A DNA stretch of 64,000 bases from Hirudinaria manillensis. Taxonomy: Eukaryota; Annelida; Clitellata; Hirudinida; Hirudinidae. Location of the stretch: assembly GCA_034509925.1 (NCBI GenBank), contig CM067530.1, forward strand, positions 10,588,501-10,652,500, written 5' to 3'. Below the pieces are notes generated by a model. It did no database searches and was not told where the DNA came from. It saw nothing but the letters and a program-made list of their open reading frames with translations. Shown here in pieces: positions 23,696 through 36,300 of the stretch (its first letter is position 1; every line of letters starts with the position of its first letter). The position numbers and the translations under genes are program-made.

Positions 23696-25711
23696 GCAGC
23701 AGCAGCAATCATACAACGAATCAAACAATTTTCTTACAGTCTCAACCACGGTATCGTTCAGGAAAGTTCCGTTGAGATGGAAAACGACGGCGCTGTTCCC
23801 GAACTGTGGAGACCTGGTCAGCCCAAAGTTAATCGTCAGGACATCGTTGATGGCGACCAAGGTACTGAAGGAGGCCAGCCTTGGATTTCCCTCCGAATTC
23901 ATTATACTTTGTATTTGAGAGCAGGCAACGTCCGCGAAATTTTTCGTCAGAGATTTTGTGTACCTCCTGACGGTTAAACGTGATAAGAAAATGAGCTGAA
24001 AATATCTATTTTTGTTATTATATATTTGAATATTATATCTTTATTATGATTATATTCATAGAACAATATATACATAACTAGTATGAATATTGATTATATT
24101 GATGATAATATGAACATTATTGTGAATAATTATGTTACTATTATTATGATAACTAATAATATAAATATAACTAATAATAACTAGTGATAACTCAAAACTT
24201 ACCCCTTGAATATATTGTAAAGCCAACTATAACCTCCGCTAAGTCGGAACGAAATATCACTAATTTCAGTCTTGCAAGTTATGGACGTAATGGCAAGTCC
24301 CCCGTTCTTGGCACGAACCAGGGAGAATGACAGACCCACTGAAACGTTCTTGGCCTGGGCCGTGAACGTACCATTGTCCTTCATACTGACGAAGAACTTT
24401 TTATAAGCGAAGGACCACTGGCCCGCTGCTGCCATTTCCCCCCCTGACAATTGATAGAACAGTCCCTTTTCCGGTATGCTTTCGAAAGTTGAAGATTTCT
24501 TTTTGAACATGGTGACCTGGTTTGAAATGTTACGGTTACAGTTGCCATGTCTTCCTGACGATGACGACGATGCTAGTGGTGGTGGTGGTGGCGGCGATAG
24601 CCATGTTTTAAAAATATTATTAGGAATATGAATAAATAATAAAATAATATTTTTAGTGACATTAAAATTGACGGCATTAATTTTTAAACAATCGCTCGGA
24701 ACTAATAGACGTCTGCCACCTGTTGTCAAAATGTGAAGCCATATTTTTATATTTATTTCGATAAAGATTTGAAATGTCCATCATGAACGAAATTACAAAA
24801 AAATATTTCTATTTAATTTTAAGTTTAAATTACTTAAAAACCATTTTATTGATTAATTCATGTTATTAGGTGACCTTTAATACGTGATAACAGTGACTGA
24901 TTTCACTCATTATCTACAATCATATTTTCCATATCAAACATCATTGAGATCAGATGAACACCATTAATAATAACTGCAATAGCATTTATTATTATCGTTA
25001 TTATTATCAATTATATAATAATAATTTTAAAATAAATTTCCAACTATTTGGCCAGTTTTTGCTCCCAAAATGCAATTTAATTCATTGCATTTCAGGGTTT
25101 ATTTTCAAAATAAATTGCCATCGATACATAAATCGAAAGACATTATATCGATAATGTAACCAAATCATCTCCTAGTGACATTATTCTGTAATTTAAAATG
25201 ATTTTTCTTTTATCAGCGTCTTTTTTATTAAAACAATGCTTTAAAAAAATTCAAAAAGACTGCGACCTTGCGATGCTCAATGGTTTGGTTATAAGAAGCC
25301 AAATTTAAAAGTTTTATTTGTTTATGAAACACCAAACTAAACCTTTACAATTAACACTTAATTTAAAATCAAGTAATCCAAAAATTAATTAATAATTCCT
25401 TCTACTCACTCTAGCATTCCATATTTCATAATTAACATTTCCAACGACCGATGAGGCAGATCCTTTGGTTGGTGGAAGGCTAGTGTTTACGATCTTTCGC
25501 TCTAGAACTTTCATAAATACATCTATTCCATAGTCCAGACCCTTTGTGGACACGAAAACTTGTATCGAGCCGTTAGATTCGGGAAATTTATCTGAAATAG
25601 TTCTAATCCGGTTCTAAGTCTGATTCCTGTAAAATGTATTTTACAATTCCTACCTTCGGCAATAACTGTCAACAATAAAGCAAAAATGTGAAAAAGCGTT
25701 TGGCTCGTCAT
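22152..25711 (-). CDS. BPI/LBP family secreted protein, complete (paralog B)
   Basis: Second complete BPI/LBP gene on the same strand as paralog A. Seven coding exons: 25711-25654, 25591-25410, 24516-24203, 23966-23738, 23306-23169, 22867-22811, 22619-22152. Lengths 58, 182, 314, 229, 138, 57, 468 join in phase to 481 aa. Exon 1 encodes a signal peptide (TLFHIFALLLTVIA). Exon 2 has the GSIQVFVSTKGLDY start of the first barrel. The final exon has FLPSINKRLAKGIPLPNMNG, the C-terminal family motif. Exons 3 and 4 have exactly the lengths seen in paralog A. An extra phase-0 intron splits the region that is one exon in A. Residue identity with A looks low despite the shared architecture, so the duplication is old. 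Ligand unknown. Confidence 0.92.
23656..23703. repeat. (AAT)n then (CAG)n microsatellite in BPI paralog B intron
   Basis: A run of AAT followed by a short CAG run, lying just beyond the donor of exon 4 (23738). Not coding. Confidence 0.85.
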
Positions 25712-25754
25712 TCTGGAGAATCTGTCAACTAGGACGGCCCATTGTTTTAAGTTG

Positions 25755-25764
25755 CTTTTATATG
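25755..25764 (-). promoter_or_regulatory. TATA box of BPI/LBP paralog B
   Basis: The minus strand reads GCATATAAAAGC about 45-55 nt before the start codon, matching the TATA element of paralog A. Confidence 0.65.
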
Positions 25765-26583
25765 CCACCAATTGCTATGTTTTGTCGAGTTAAACGTAAT
25801 TTGCCACATTACAATATAATAATTACACTATAAGCCATTATAATGAATCTTATCGGATATCCAATCTTTTTAGCTTTTGATGTCTTCGGTGTTTTTTCAA
25901 CATTTGGCTTTTTTATTAATCATTTAACAATAGACGCAAATAATCTTTAATAAATAAAAAAATGGAAAAACAATAAAAATATAACTTGCCGACTTTCTTT
26001 GGAGCAACCGTCTGCCTATCCAGGAAAGTGTGTATATTAGACACTGTATAATATTTTTGTATTTGATATTAAAAAAATATTTATTTGATTTTAAATAAAA
26101 CTTTGATAATGGTATGTTTTTATAACATTTTTATTATGACCTCTGCAAAAGACGATTTAATTGCTGTCGCATGCCAATCTAATTATTCTTTTATTCCCGA
26201 GTAAAAGTTTAACCAATTTTACATGATTAATGTATTTAGATATGCGATAAATTTATTTTTATGTTGGTTTCCTTTTTGGACATTTTGGCCCGTCACTTAT
26301 TTGTATTGGAATTTATAAAATTAAGCAAATTTAGTGACGGCAAAAATAATGTTTGAGACGTTGCTTTGAGTAGAGATTTATTATGTCATTTTCGGCGCCT
26401 AAACAAACAATGAACGTTTGTAGATAAGTTGGGATCTACGTTGCTTCAGTATTTTTCTGGATTCGAGAAGGTTTTTAATCTTTCTTAAAGTTGTCCCACA
26501 GTTTTCACAAGTGTGTTTACCACAATTGCGTTTGTATATTGGCGAAAGTCCAAAACTCGGTAATTTTATTCTAATGTTTCAGA
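25765..26583. other. Intergenic between divergent BPI paralog B and the NYN gene
   Basis: AT-rich, no coding signal. It contains the upstream regions of both genes; the last 60 bp are 5' UTR of the NYN-domain gene. Confidence 0.6.
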
Positions 26584-29500
26584 ATGGCGACCATCACTCC
26601 AGACACAGAAGTACGCGAATTGAGCCTTGTAAACGCTAAAAACTTACCGTTACTAAACACGCAAAAAATAGAAGAATTATACGACATAAAAGCAGAACGA
26701 TCAAACGAGAAGTTGATACTCGTCGGTGAAAAGGACAACATAGAGAAAGCTGAGGTAACAAAATGGCATTTTAGGCAGCCTTATTCAATGAACTTGTTAA
26801 TATAAAAATCTGTATATGTTCACATCCCAGAGTTATGCAATCAGCTTGCTGAGACCTTCGGAGTGCATCTGCCAGATATACGACTGCATGCCAGAGAACA
26901 TAAAATTCCTAGAGATGAACCTCCCTAGGGTTCAGAAGTATTCTGGCTGCTATGTAAAACAAGGTGAAGATTCCTACTTCTTGGTTTACGGGGTCGAACA
27001 GGAAGATGTATGCGTGGCAATATCTCTGTTGGACAAATTGATAGAAGACAAAAGGCACAAGTTCTTTTCTCCATTTGACAACAGCGAATACTTTGTTGTA
27101 CTCAGCGACGTCAGCATGGGCTCCAGTGACGAGAACGTGGATCTCATCGCCGACAACGATGATGATGAAGGAGACGACACCCACCCCGACTTTGAGAACA
27201 ACTCGCTGGAGGTGAGTCGGATGATGAGCGACATCGCTCTGGAGTCGCAAGGTGGCAGTCCGAACGCTCCAGGCAGCCACAACGAAACCATCGATCTGAG
27301 AAGCGATGACGACAACGAGGAAGAATGCATCGTCATCAGTGACAGCCCGACACCCATCAAAAAGAAGAAGAAAAAGAAGAAGAATAAAAAAAAGACTCAA
27401 ACCACTCCTGACGAACAGCCTTCCACTTCTTCCAACATTTCGCAAGGAAATCCCAGCCCTTCATCTTTCGGGAACAAACTCGACGTGAAGACCAACCCGG
27501 TCTATAAGAAACAAACTCAGCCTGCTCTCGTGGAGATCCGGAACAATCATCCGAACGCTCCCAATGTCAGGCCGCCTCTGGGCATGATCGGTCCCAGAAA
27601 CCCGAGATTCCAAAACCGGTTCAACGTGGCACAGAACGACGTCATGCAGATTAACCCTTTCGTACATCCTCAGTTCCATTTTCCGCAGTGGCAACAGCCG
27701 CAAGCCTGGCCCCCGTTCGTTCAGCCTAACCCTTTCCCTCCTTTCAGAACCGGCCTAAGAAAGATCGTTATTGACGGCAGTAATGTCGCCATGATGTGAG
27801 TCAAAGCGACTTCGACATAAGGTCTGACCCTAACCTGCATTGTTTTCCTTCTCAGGCATGGCATCGGCCAAGTCTTCTCATGTCGGGGCATCGAGTTGGT
27901 TGTTGATTATTTCGAGAAGAGGGGCCACAAGGAGATAGCGGTCTTCGTCCCCCAGTGGCGTAGGTCGCGCAAGAATCCTGTGTCCGATCCCGAAGTCATG
28001 GAGAGGCTGTACAGCTCGAAGAAGCTCTTCTTTACTCCGTCGAGAGAGGTGGACGGAAAGATTATCAGCAGCTACGATGACAGGTGTTCCGACTCAGTCC
28101 GTGTTGTGTTTCAGTCTTTCGTCTTTTATAAATTGTCGTTTGGAAATCGCCGGTTATGTTGAAAATTATGATAAGGCGTAGTTGAAATTAGACTCCTTTG
28201 ATTGCTTTGCCGGCTATAAAGAATTGGTCCGCATCGGTTGATTAATTGACATGTACTCATAAGACACCTGACAGATTTCCAGGAGTCAAGACATCAAACT
28301 GATCATCTGATGGAACTGACGCTCCATTTTTTCCAGGTTCATACTAAAAGATGCCACAGATGAAGGCGGAATTGTTGTTTCGAATGACCAGTACAAGGAT
28401 TTGTATGCCATGGAGCCGTGCTTCAGAGAGACTATAGAGAAGAGGTCAGCCGGTTTATGGTCTTGATGATGATAATGGTGTTGTGATGACGATGATGATA
28501 CCGGTGATTGCAACATTGATCGGTGATGTTGGATGTGATGGTTTTATTGATATTTTTTGTTGCTACTTTGCATTTCAAGTGTAAAAGCTGATTCAATCTT
28601 TCTTCGTTACTGCCAAACACTTGATTTATTGTTGATTTAAGATTATAAACTTTCTAAAAATTGTGAATTCATAATGAAATATTTTCTCTTAAGAATCCTC
28701 CAGGTCACCTTTGTCGGTGACAAGGTCATGTTTCCGGACGACCCGTTGGGCAGGAACGGTCCGAGTCTTGACGAATTTCTCTGCCACAGCCCCCCGCAGC
28801 AAAGGTCGGTTTTCAGAACTTCTCTGTTTTGCCAGAGGGCCCTTCTTGCAAGGAATAAATCTAAATGCTCACCTCGAATGCTGACTCTTGGATTCAAAAC
28901 CGCCAGAATTCCGAACGCACCTCGTGCCGACGTCGCAGGATCCGACTCGCTCGCCGGCGACTTAGACGTACTCGCCAGCGCCGCTAACGTTTCTAACGGC
29001 ACCGGAACGCGGAGCGCGGAGAACCGTGCCAGGGGCACTCGCGCGGCAAACAGGATTAAGCGTCGAGCTAGGAAGAGGAAGATCAGAGATTTAGAGACGC
29101 CGACGTAAACAAACACTTTTTACGTTGTTGTTTTTGTGATGTTTACCTGTTCTTGTCATGGCAGAGCATAGTGTTCTGAGCACCTGTGTAACTCGCAGGT
29201 GGCCGAACAGGTGACGTTACTGCATGCATCGGTGATGAGTCGATTCTGTATCCACCATACTCTATCCAGATATCAATGGATGGTCAGTGACCATTGGTCG
29301 TGATATATATAAACAGGGATAGGTTAAGAAGTGCTTTCAAATCCCATGGGGATGTAGGATGCGCTCAAAGGATCGGTTCATTGCATTGGCAAATGCATTG
29401 ACTGCAGATGTCACACATTGCAGTTCTCCATTAGGAGGGATCTCCTTATCTCGGACCTAAAATTAGTCTTATCGAGAGAAGCATTTAATTTTAAGAATCC

Positions 29501-30467
29501 AACTTTGGTGTTGCCTAGTTTGATGATAATGTCGCGTGCTTGCACGAGTTTATGCTAAGAACTTTATTTAAAATATACGATTATGGGCTTGTGAGATATG
29601 CTCATGGTTGGGCAATTTGTCAAATAGTCAGATCTGATTGGCTTTGTCAGGGATGCACATCCTGCCAATGTCACAAGTTTCAAATGTGGAGATAATAATA
29701 GCTCTCTAAATACTTCGAGAGAATATTATAACCCAATTCAGACAGCATTTCATAGATATTAAAGTTACAAATAAATACTTGCAATTAATTGCATTGCTAT
29801 TAGTATTATTATTATGATCCATAATTATTATTCCTTGCCCTCCAGATCCTTTGTTCAGACGAGACACAGGAGTCCATCTGCTGCATCAAGAATTCAACAA
29901 CAGCAACACAATAAAAAATCCAGGTGAGGACAATTCTTCTTTATTATAACATCCAATCGGTTTGATCTATCATCGAATTCATCCCATTCTTCTCTTACAA
30001 GGATTGTTTGATTAATTAATAAATAAAATATTTTAATTTAAGTTTACATGCACTAAGTGTATCATCATCATAATCACCATCATAATTCAGTGCATTGAAT
30101 GCGAGCATAGATCGGGAGGGAGATCAAACACAATGCCAAACTTTGGCAACATGACAGGCGAGCAATGAACGATCAGGACTGCAATGTCAAACTCGACCAT
30201 TCTTTCAGGTCGTCCTCGTGCAGGGCTCTAAAGAACGCCCTGAGGTCTGCCGTTCCCCCGAACCACAGGCCCAACAGCGGGAAACGCCCGAACAACCCCA
30301 TCTGGCAAAGACCGCCCTTCAACATTGCACTGAGATCGAAGCAAGTCACGGAAAATCTGAGGAGGAGCCTCAACAGCCTCCCCTATTCCAATCCACAGAA
30401 GGTGGACAAGGTCTTGAAGGACCACCCCAGCGTGGTCGATCTCAACTTCCTGCAGGCGCTGCTCTGA
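26584..30467 (+). CDS. N4BP1/KHNYN-like protein with NYN ribonuclease domain
   Basis: Predicted RNA endonuclease of the N4BP1/KHNYN/NYNRIN group, related to Regnase. Seven exons: 26584-26754, 26831-27795, 27856-28083, 28337-28444, 28694-28804, 29846-29923, 30209-30467. Phases join, giving 639 aa. The N-terminus (about 1-150) fits the KH-like region of N4BP1. A long acidic, then Lys-rich, then Pro/Asn-rich linker follows. The NYN domain spans about 365-530: VIDGSNVAM with the catalytic Asp, [65 protein letters not shown]. The catalytic acids are present. The last 40 residues ([23 protein letters not shown] region) look like the C-terminal CoCUN/CUBAN ubiquitin-like-binding domain. The acceptor at 28694 is used instead of 28704 because only it keeps the frame. 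Confidence 0.9.
28805..29108 (+). other. Possible alternative 3' coding end of the NYN gene (intron read-through)
   Basis: If the donor at 28804 is skipped, the frame stays open for about 100 codons and stops at 29108. This piece is clearly more GC-rich than other introns here and ends in a strongly basic tail ([13 protein letters not shown]), like a nuclear localisation signal. It may be the end of a shorter isoform that lacks the CoCUN domain. Confidence 0.4.
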
Positions 30468-30806
30468 GTACCATTGCTTGACGTAGTATGCCATCTTTTT
30501 GTTTTGGTTGTTCGCTGTTCTTTCCATCCTTCCCAAACTTTGTTTCTCCGTTCGTTCTTTATCTTCCTTTTGTTTGTAAAATCGCTCAAAATCTAAACTC
30601 TCAGATATCCCCAAGCACTGCCCTGATGTTTCTAGAGTATCAAACGATGGTACTTGAACTGTTGTCACCTTTAGAGTTGATTCTGGGTCGCGTCTGGACG
30701 TCTCAAACCGATGTGGAATAATCCAAAAGGCAACTCTTTTATTGGCAACAACGACGACAATATGACGACAAAAATCAAATTAAAAAAAAAACAACAAATT
30801 AATCCA
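30468..30806. other. Short intergenic between convergent NYN gene and Ly6 gene
   Basis: 339 bp holding both 3' UTRs; no further feature seen. Confidence 0.6.
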
Positions 30807-32327
30807 CTACATGCGAGCAAAGATGCAGACGACGGAGGCCGCAGCCAGGAGAAGCGGGAACAGAAGTCCGACTCCGAGGTCGCGTGGAGAGGAGTTGCAG
30901 AGGGACTTGTCGTTGCAGCAGTACACCTGGAACTCGTCCGTCCAGACGAACTGCTCTCCGACGCAGTTCGGCGAGCAGCCCCTGTCGATGACGTCCTGGA
31001 GTCTGTCCACCTGAGTCACCCGTTTCTAAAAAACAAAAAATGGAACGGGTTAGGCTTAGGTCCCGAACGAGTGGAGTACCGATTAGGCCCGTCTGTCGGT
31101 TTAGATCCACTCTGGCTGTCGGTCATAGGAGATGATTTTACAAATTTGTTTTCCGAAATGGATTGTGGTTCTCTCTGTCCGTGTGTATCTCTGAGGTGTA
31201 ATTTTTTTGTTGCTCTTGTTGAACTATACTACTACTACTACTACTACTACTTTTCTAAGTACGATCGTTTTTATAATTTGATGAGTCTTTGTTTGCACCT
31301 GGTCTGTCGTTTTTAACCGAGACGTTGTGAAACTTCGTACAACTTTTATTTTCAGGAATGCCGTGGCATGCGTCCCTAGTAAGATGAATTGATACTTAAA
31401 GCCGATTTTGAAGCGTTGCATTGTATTGCACAGTGATTAGCAGAAGTTCTTTGTGTAAATCCGCCCGGGGATATGATGACGATCTAAAACAGGCAAGCTC
31501 TGATGCCCCTGATACCTGATGTTGTGATGCAGCAACTAAGACATTATTTTTTGTGGGTTTGAAGTTAATACGAGGGAACGTACATTCTTGCAGTCTCTGT
31601 GATTATAATTAATCATCAATTTAACCTGAATTTATGACCGAATAGCAGCTTGAAAACATAATTTCATCGATGGAGTGAACTCAAATGATGAAATCGTTCG
31701 AAGCGTTTTTGTTGTTTGTTTATCAATAAATGTTGACGGATGGGTTCATTGAGGCTGTGGCTGTTGCTGATTAATTCAACGCAATGTTATTTTCTCTGAG
31801 ATGTGCCAATCCAAAGATTAGCTGATCCATCTCAAAAGTGTCGGAAATTTTGAGTTTTAAATAAGCTGTGCACAAAGGAAGATCGACGTGTTTCTCACCT
31901 CACAGACTTCGTTCAGTCCACATTCCTGGAGGTAGGTGGTCTGTGGGCTCGGGTTGAAACAGCCGTTGGGGTCGTAGTTTGTTATGCCACGGCAGTTGTA
32001 ACATTGCAAACAGTTTGAAACTGCAAAGTATGTTTAAATGACAAAGTGAGTTGCAGGAGTCTATTTGTGCTCATAAATACTGGTACTGGCTATAAAATCG
32101 GATGTTTGATTATAAGTTCGATGCAAGGTAGTTTAAATGATGCTAATTAAGTAGTTATAATTTGAATCAAAGTAGTTTAAATGATAAAGTACTAATAAAG
32201 TAATTTCCAGGTCAACCGGTTTCCAGTGGTTTAATTTGAAATATTCACCTGCCAAGAAGGAAGAAAAGACGGCAAAAAACTTTGTTAGAACGGAATAGAA
32301 TTTTCCATTAGCAATTAACTCGAACAT
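30807..32327 (-). CDS. Ly6/uPAR (three-finger) GPI-anchored surface protein
   Basis: Small cell-surface protein of the Ly6/uPAR fold. Three exons: 32327-32249, 32020-31899, 31025-30807; phases join, 139 aa. Exon 1 is a signal peptide (VLTKFFAVFSSFLAG). The mature domain opens with CLQCYNCRG and closes with YCCNDKSLCN, the hallmark CC....CN ending. Ten cysteines suit five disulphides. After SSPRD comes a hydrophobic tail (LLFPLLLAAASVVCIF) fitting a GPI-attachment signal. The intron split within the domain is typical of the family. Function unknown: members act as receptors, co-receptors or modulators. It is divergent from LMBRD2, about 1 kb away. Confidence 0.9.
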
Positions 32328-33330
32328 TCTCGGATAGCTTTTTTTTTTATGTCAACTTGTTATTCACGGACCACAATAAATAAACAACACCTGAACTATA
32401 AACATACCTGTCACACTGAAGATTAAGTAAATTTTAATTCAAAAACATTTAATAAATGTATATGCTTCTTAGTTAAAAATCGCGATTTTTTATTATTTCA
32501 ATTTGATAAATTCATATTATATCAGTATTGCAAAGCAATTAAGTGCCATTGCATTTTGTTCTTTATTTTTAGAGTTTTAATAATATTACTAACAAAAAAA
32601 TAGACGATTTCTAGGAGAATAATATTTCCTACTGAAATACATCAATCGTCTGGTAAAAATGGTTTGCTTCTTTAAAATTCTCGCTGAATTTGATGGTTTT
32701 ACAAATAAGTATTGCATTAAATATTTTTAAGTGCGTATTAACTTAATACTGGCTTTAGCCAGATGTTGTGGGACATTGTCATTTAATATTATGCTGCGAT
32801 ATTCTTGTCTTGTGGAATCGTTTATTTACTTTTGATCTGTCATCAAGTTGCCGACTTTCGTTACCTTTTATTTGAAGTTTTGCAGAATTTCTTTTAGGAA
32901 TTTTAGGTTTATTTGACATAAATACTTTTTTGCATTACTAATAGTTTCGCTCTAGACGCTTAGATTTCTGATGCTTATTCAAGATATCATCTTCGGGATA
33001 CTATAAGCAAGAGAGATAATAAAAAGACGCACATAACCAGTAATTAAACTTTTCATTTTAGATGTTTGCCCTTTATTTTTTTCAATAACTTATTTGTCTT
33101 TATCTAATCACTTTTTGGCATTTAGTTTGTGATGACATTTGTTATCCCATATTTCTAAGAAATGAAACAAAAAGAATGACAGGAAAATTACATCCACATT
33201 TTTTCTACCAAAAAAAAACGAATTTTGATTAATTTAGAAATTATTGCCATACTTTACTGTTCATAATAATATTGTAATTTTTCAACTGCCATTACGCATA
33301 CACACCATCTCCAAATCTCCAACGCAGGCC
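32328..33330. other. Intergenic between divergent Ly6 gene and LMBRD2
   Basis: AT-rich, no coding signal or repeat array. The right-hand 60-90 bp are probably LMBRD2 5' UTR. Confidence 0.6.
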
Positions 33331-36300
33331 ATGGCAGCTGCCCCATTTGTCCTGGAGATTCTGTTCGTCTGCCTCTGCGTCTCCCTCCTCCACTGGCATT
33401 ATGGCAACTGGAAGAGGCAGCAGGTTTCAGTGACAATAGTGACCCTGGTGGCTTGGACGCTTCCGTTCATGATCATATTCACTCTGCCCATAGACGTGTC
33501 TGTGGTACGTCTCGTGCTTTTCTCGACTTTCGTCTCAGATTTTACATCTTTAAAAGATCCAGCCGTGAAATTGTGTAATGTTTCGGATTGTTCCGAAAAT
33601 TATTCTCTCCTGCAATTAGAATGACAGTTTTAGAGTTCTTGACGATACGGAGCATATTTTGCATCGACGATTATCTTCAGACCTTCTTCGACCAATGCAT
33701 CCGAGACAACACCCAGAAGACGACGACTCACATTCCAGGAACGTCAACGACAACTGCCTCGACAAATTTCACGTCAACGACGGAGGTCCCGTCGCTATTG
33801 TTGGCTGTTCTCAACATCACTCAAGCCAATCTCTCCTCCACCGCTTTTCCGACAGTCACAACCCCTTCGAACTCGACCTCTTCAACTCTAGTTCCATCGT
33901 TCGACGTCTGCGTCAAGCCCTGGTCCTACCTCCCGACCGGCATCATTTCCGTCTTCTGGCACGTCGTGTACTGGACTTCCCAGTGTCTCACGTGGTTAGT
34001 GGACTTAGTTTTTTTTTCTAGAGAAACATAAATTAGTACATAATTTTGGAGTTTTTAAATTGATAGCTTGATTCTCATTCGCACAGTGATGTACAATAGC
34101 ATGTAATGTCATGACATTTAGACTGTGTTTTCAATATGACTAAACAATATGACTATTGTTGATTCAGTAGTCATCATAATCGCCATCACCACCATTATCA
34201 CCATCTTCATCATCATCATCACCATCAGTACCATTATCATTATCACTACCATTGATCACTATCACCATCATCATTATCATCAGTCCAATCTCCATACCAG
34301 GATCTGGCTGCCAATGATGCAGTCGTATGCCAAAGCCGGTGAGTTCACATTCCTCGGGAAGTTCAAGTACGCGCTGTTCGTGAACGCGGTGTACTACGGC
34401 ACGTACTTAATCATATTCGGATGCTGCCTCGTCTACCTGGCTGCCACCTCTAGGCTGGCCTTTGACCTGTGAGTGTCATATCTCTTCTTGGTCTCTCAGA
34501 TAATGTTTTGGTGACGATAACATGATAATGCCGTGGTGATTGATGCTATTACTTAATTGGATGGTTGGTTAAGTTGTTGTTGTTGTTGTTGTTAACTTTT
34601 AAATGCTCTTGTGAATTCTGAGATTGTGATCATCCTAATCATCTTTTCTGCATCATCATCATCACCATCATCATTTTCCTCTTCAACCACCAGGGGTCAG
34701 CTGAAAGTCCTGGCCATAACTGCCAGCAACACATGGGGTCTCACCCTCCTCGTACTCTTGCTCGGTTACGGACTCGTCGAACTTCCCCGGAGCTGCTGGA
34801 AAAATTCGAACGTTCCACTGATGGTCTCCAGGTGTCACTTCAAGGTGGCCAAGCTGAGCATGGAGAAGATAGAGGCAGAGGAAGAACTGGAGGATGTCGT
34901 GGCTGTGAGTGGTGGAAGAGGAAGAGGAGGATGATGATGATGATGGTGGTGGTGGTAGTGGTAGTTGCGGTGTTGATAGTGATGATGGTGGTCATGTTTT
35001 TTTTTAATTTCTTACCAGGAAGTTCGAAGGGTGAACGAGACAATAGCTCAAAGCAGTCCTTTGAGGAAGTTTATTGACATCATCATCAAGAAGGTTGCTG
35101 TTCCTTTTTTATTTGTTAAATTTAAAAAGTAATTAAATTATGTAATAACGAAATATTATAATTAAATAATTTAATTCCCCCTGTTTCCCCATAATTTAAC
35201 CCATTGAATGTGAATAATCCTATGCCAATCTGCTTATGGAATCAAGAAGAATTATTATTGTTATTATTATTATTATTGTTATTATTATCACTATTACTAT
35301 TATTATTACTTATTATATTGTTTGTATTACTTATTATTTATTAATCAAATCCATCATGCTTCCATTCTGCCAGTGTCCAACCATTCATTCCTCAGTCGTT
35401 CCCGGGACCGGCAGAGTCCCTTCGAGGGCCCACTTCGATAGAGCAGAAGAAAGTCACGTCAACGAGAAGATATTGGCTCGTCTGCACAGGCGACTGATCG
35501 TGGCCAGGTACGTTTGGTTCTGATTTGGTTTTGATTTGATTTGGATTAGTTTAATTGATTAGTTTTTAATTAATCGTTAATCATTTTTGATCGGTTATGC
35601 TGGTTAAATTGGTTAAATTATTTATTATCCAGACAAAATTCGAACGACATATCTTCCAATATGGCAACTGTACAATTTTTTTTTTTTGAGTTTATGAGTT
35701 TATTGAACAAACAATTATGTACACAAGGGTTAGGGTTAGGGATTAAATAGAAATTCTAAAATCAGAAGCAAATCTAACTAATTACAAATGTCGGCTCATT
35801 ATTGTCATCTATTTATTTATTTATTTATTAACCATCATCATCATCATTAACTCCTTCAGGCAGAGGCAGAGCTGCACTGCCTGCCAGTGGCGAAAGGTCG
35901 TTTCCACGACGATGGAGTTGGAAGACGTCGATGAGAACATGAGGTCGGGTCTCAGGGTTTTCGAGAGGTCACAGGGCAGCGAGCCACACGAGTGGGGAAT
36001 TTTGAACTACTTCTGCAACCCCAGATTGGGTGGGTTAGACTGATGATGATGATGACTGTTATTATTATTATTATTATTTTATTATTATTAATATTATTAT
36101 TATAATTATAATTATAATGTGTTTCAACATCAAAACTGCAGAGTGGTACTGGAAGTGCAAGGTCAAACCTATGTTGCTGAAGGTCGCGTGCGTGATGATG
36201 ATCATCTTTTCCATAATGGTGGTGTGGAGCGAGTGTCTGTTCTTCGTCAAGTCGCCAGTTCTTTCCATCCTGGCGCAGTTCATCAACCTGGCGAAGCTCG

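Noticed and set aside
29290..29470. TATA-like sequence (GATATATATAAACAG) with following short block in the NYN gene intron
   Set aside because: No recognisable RNA or exon follows; the TATA-like string alone is common in A/T-rich DNA.
31465..31530. Possible box C/D snoRNA (ATGATGA ... CTGA) in the Ly6 intron
   Set aside because: Boxes are only about 45 nt apart, there is no closing stem, and it lies antisense to the host gene.
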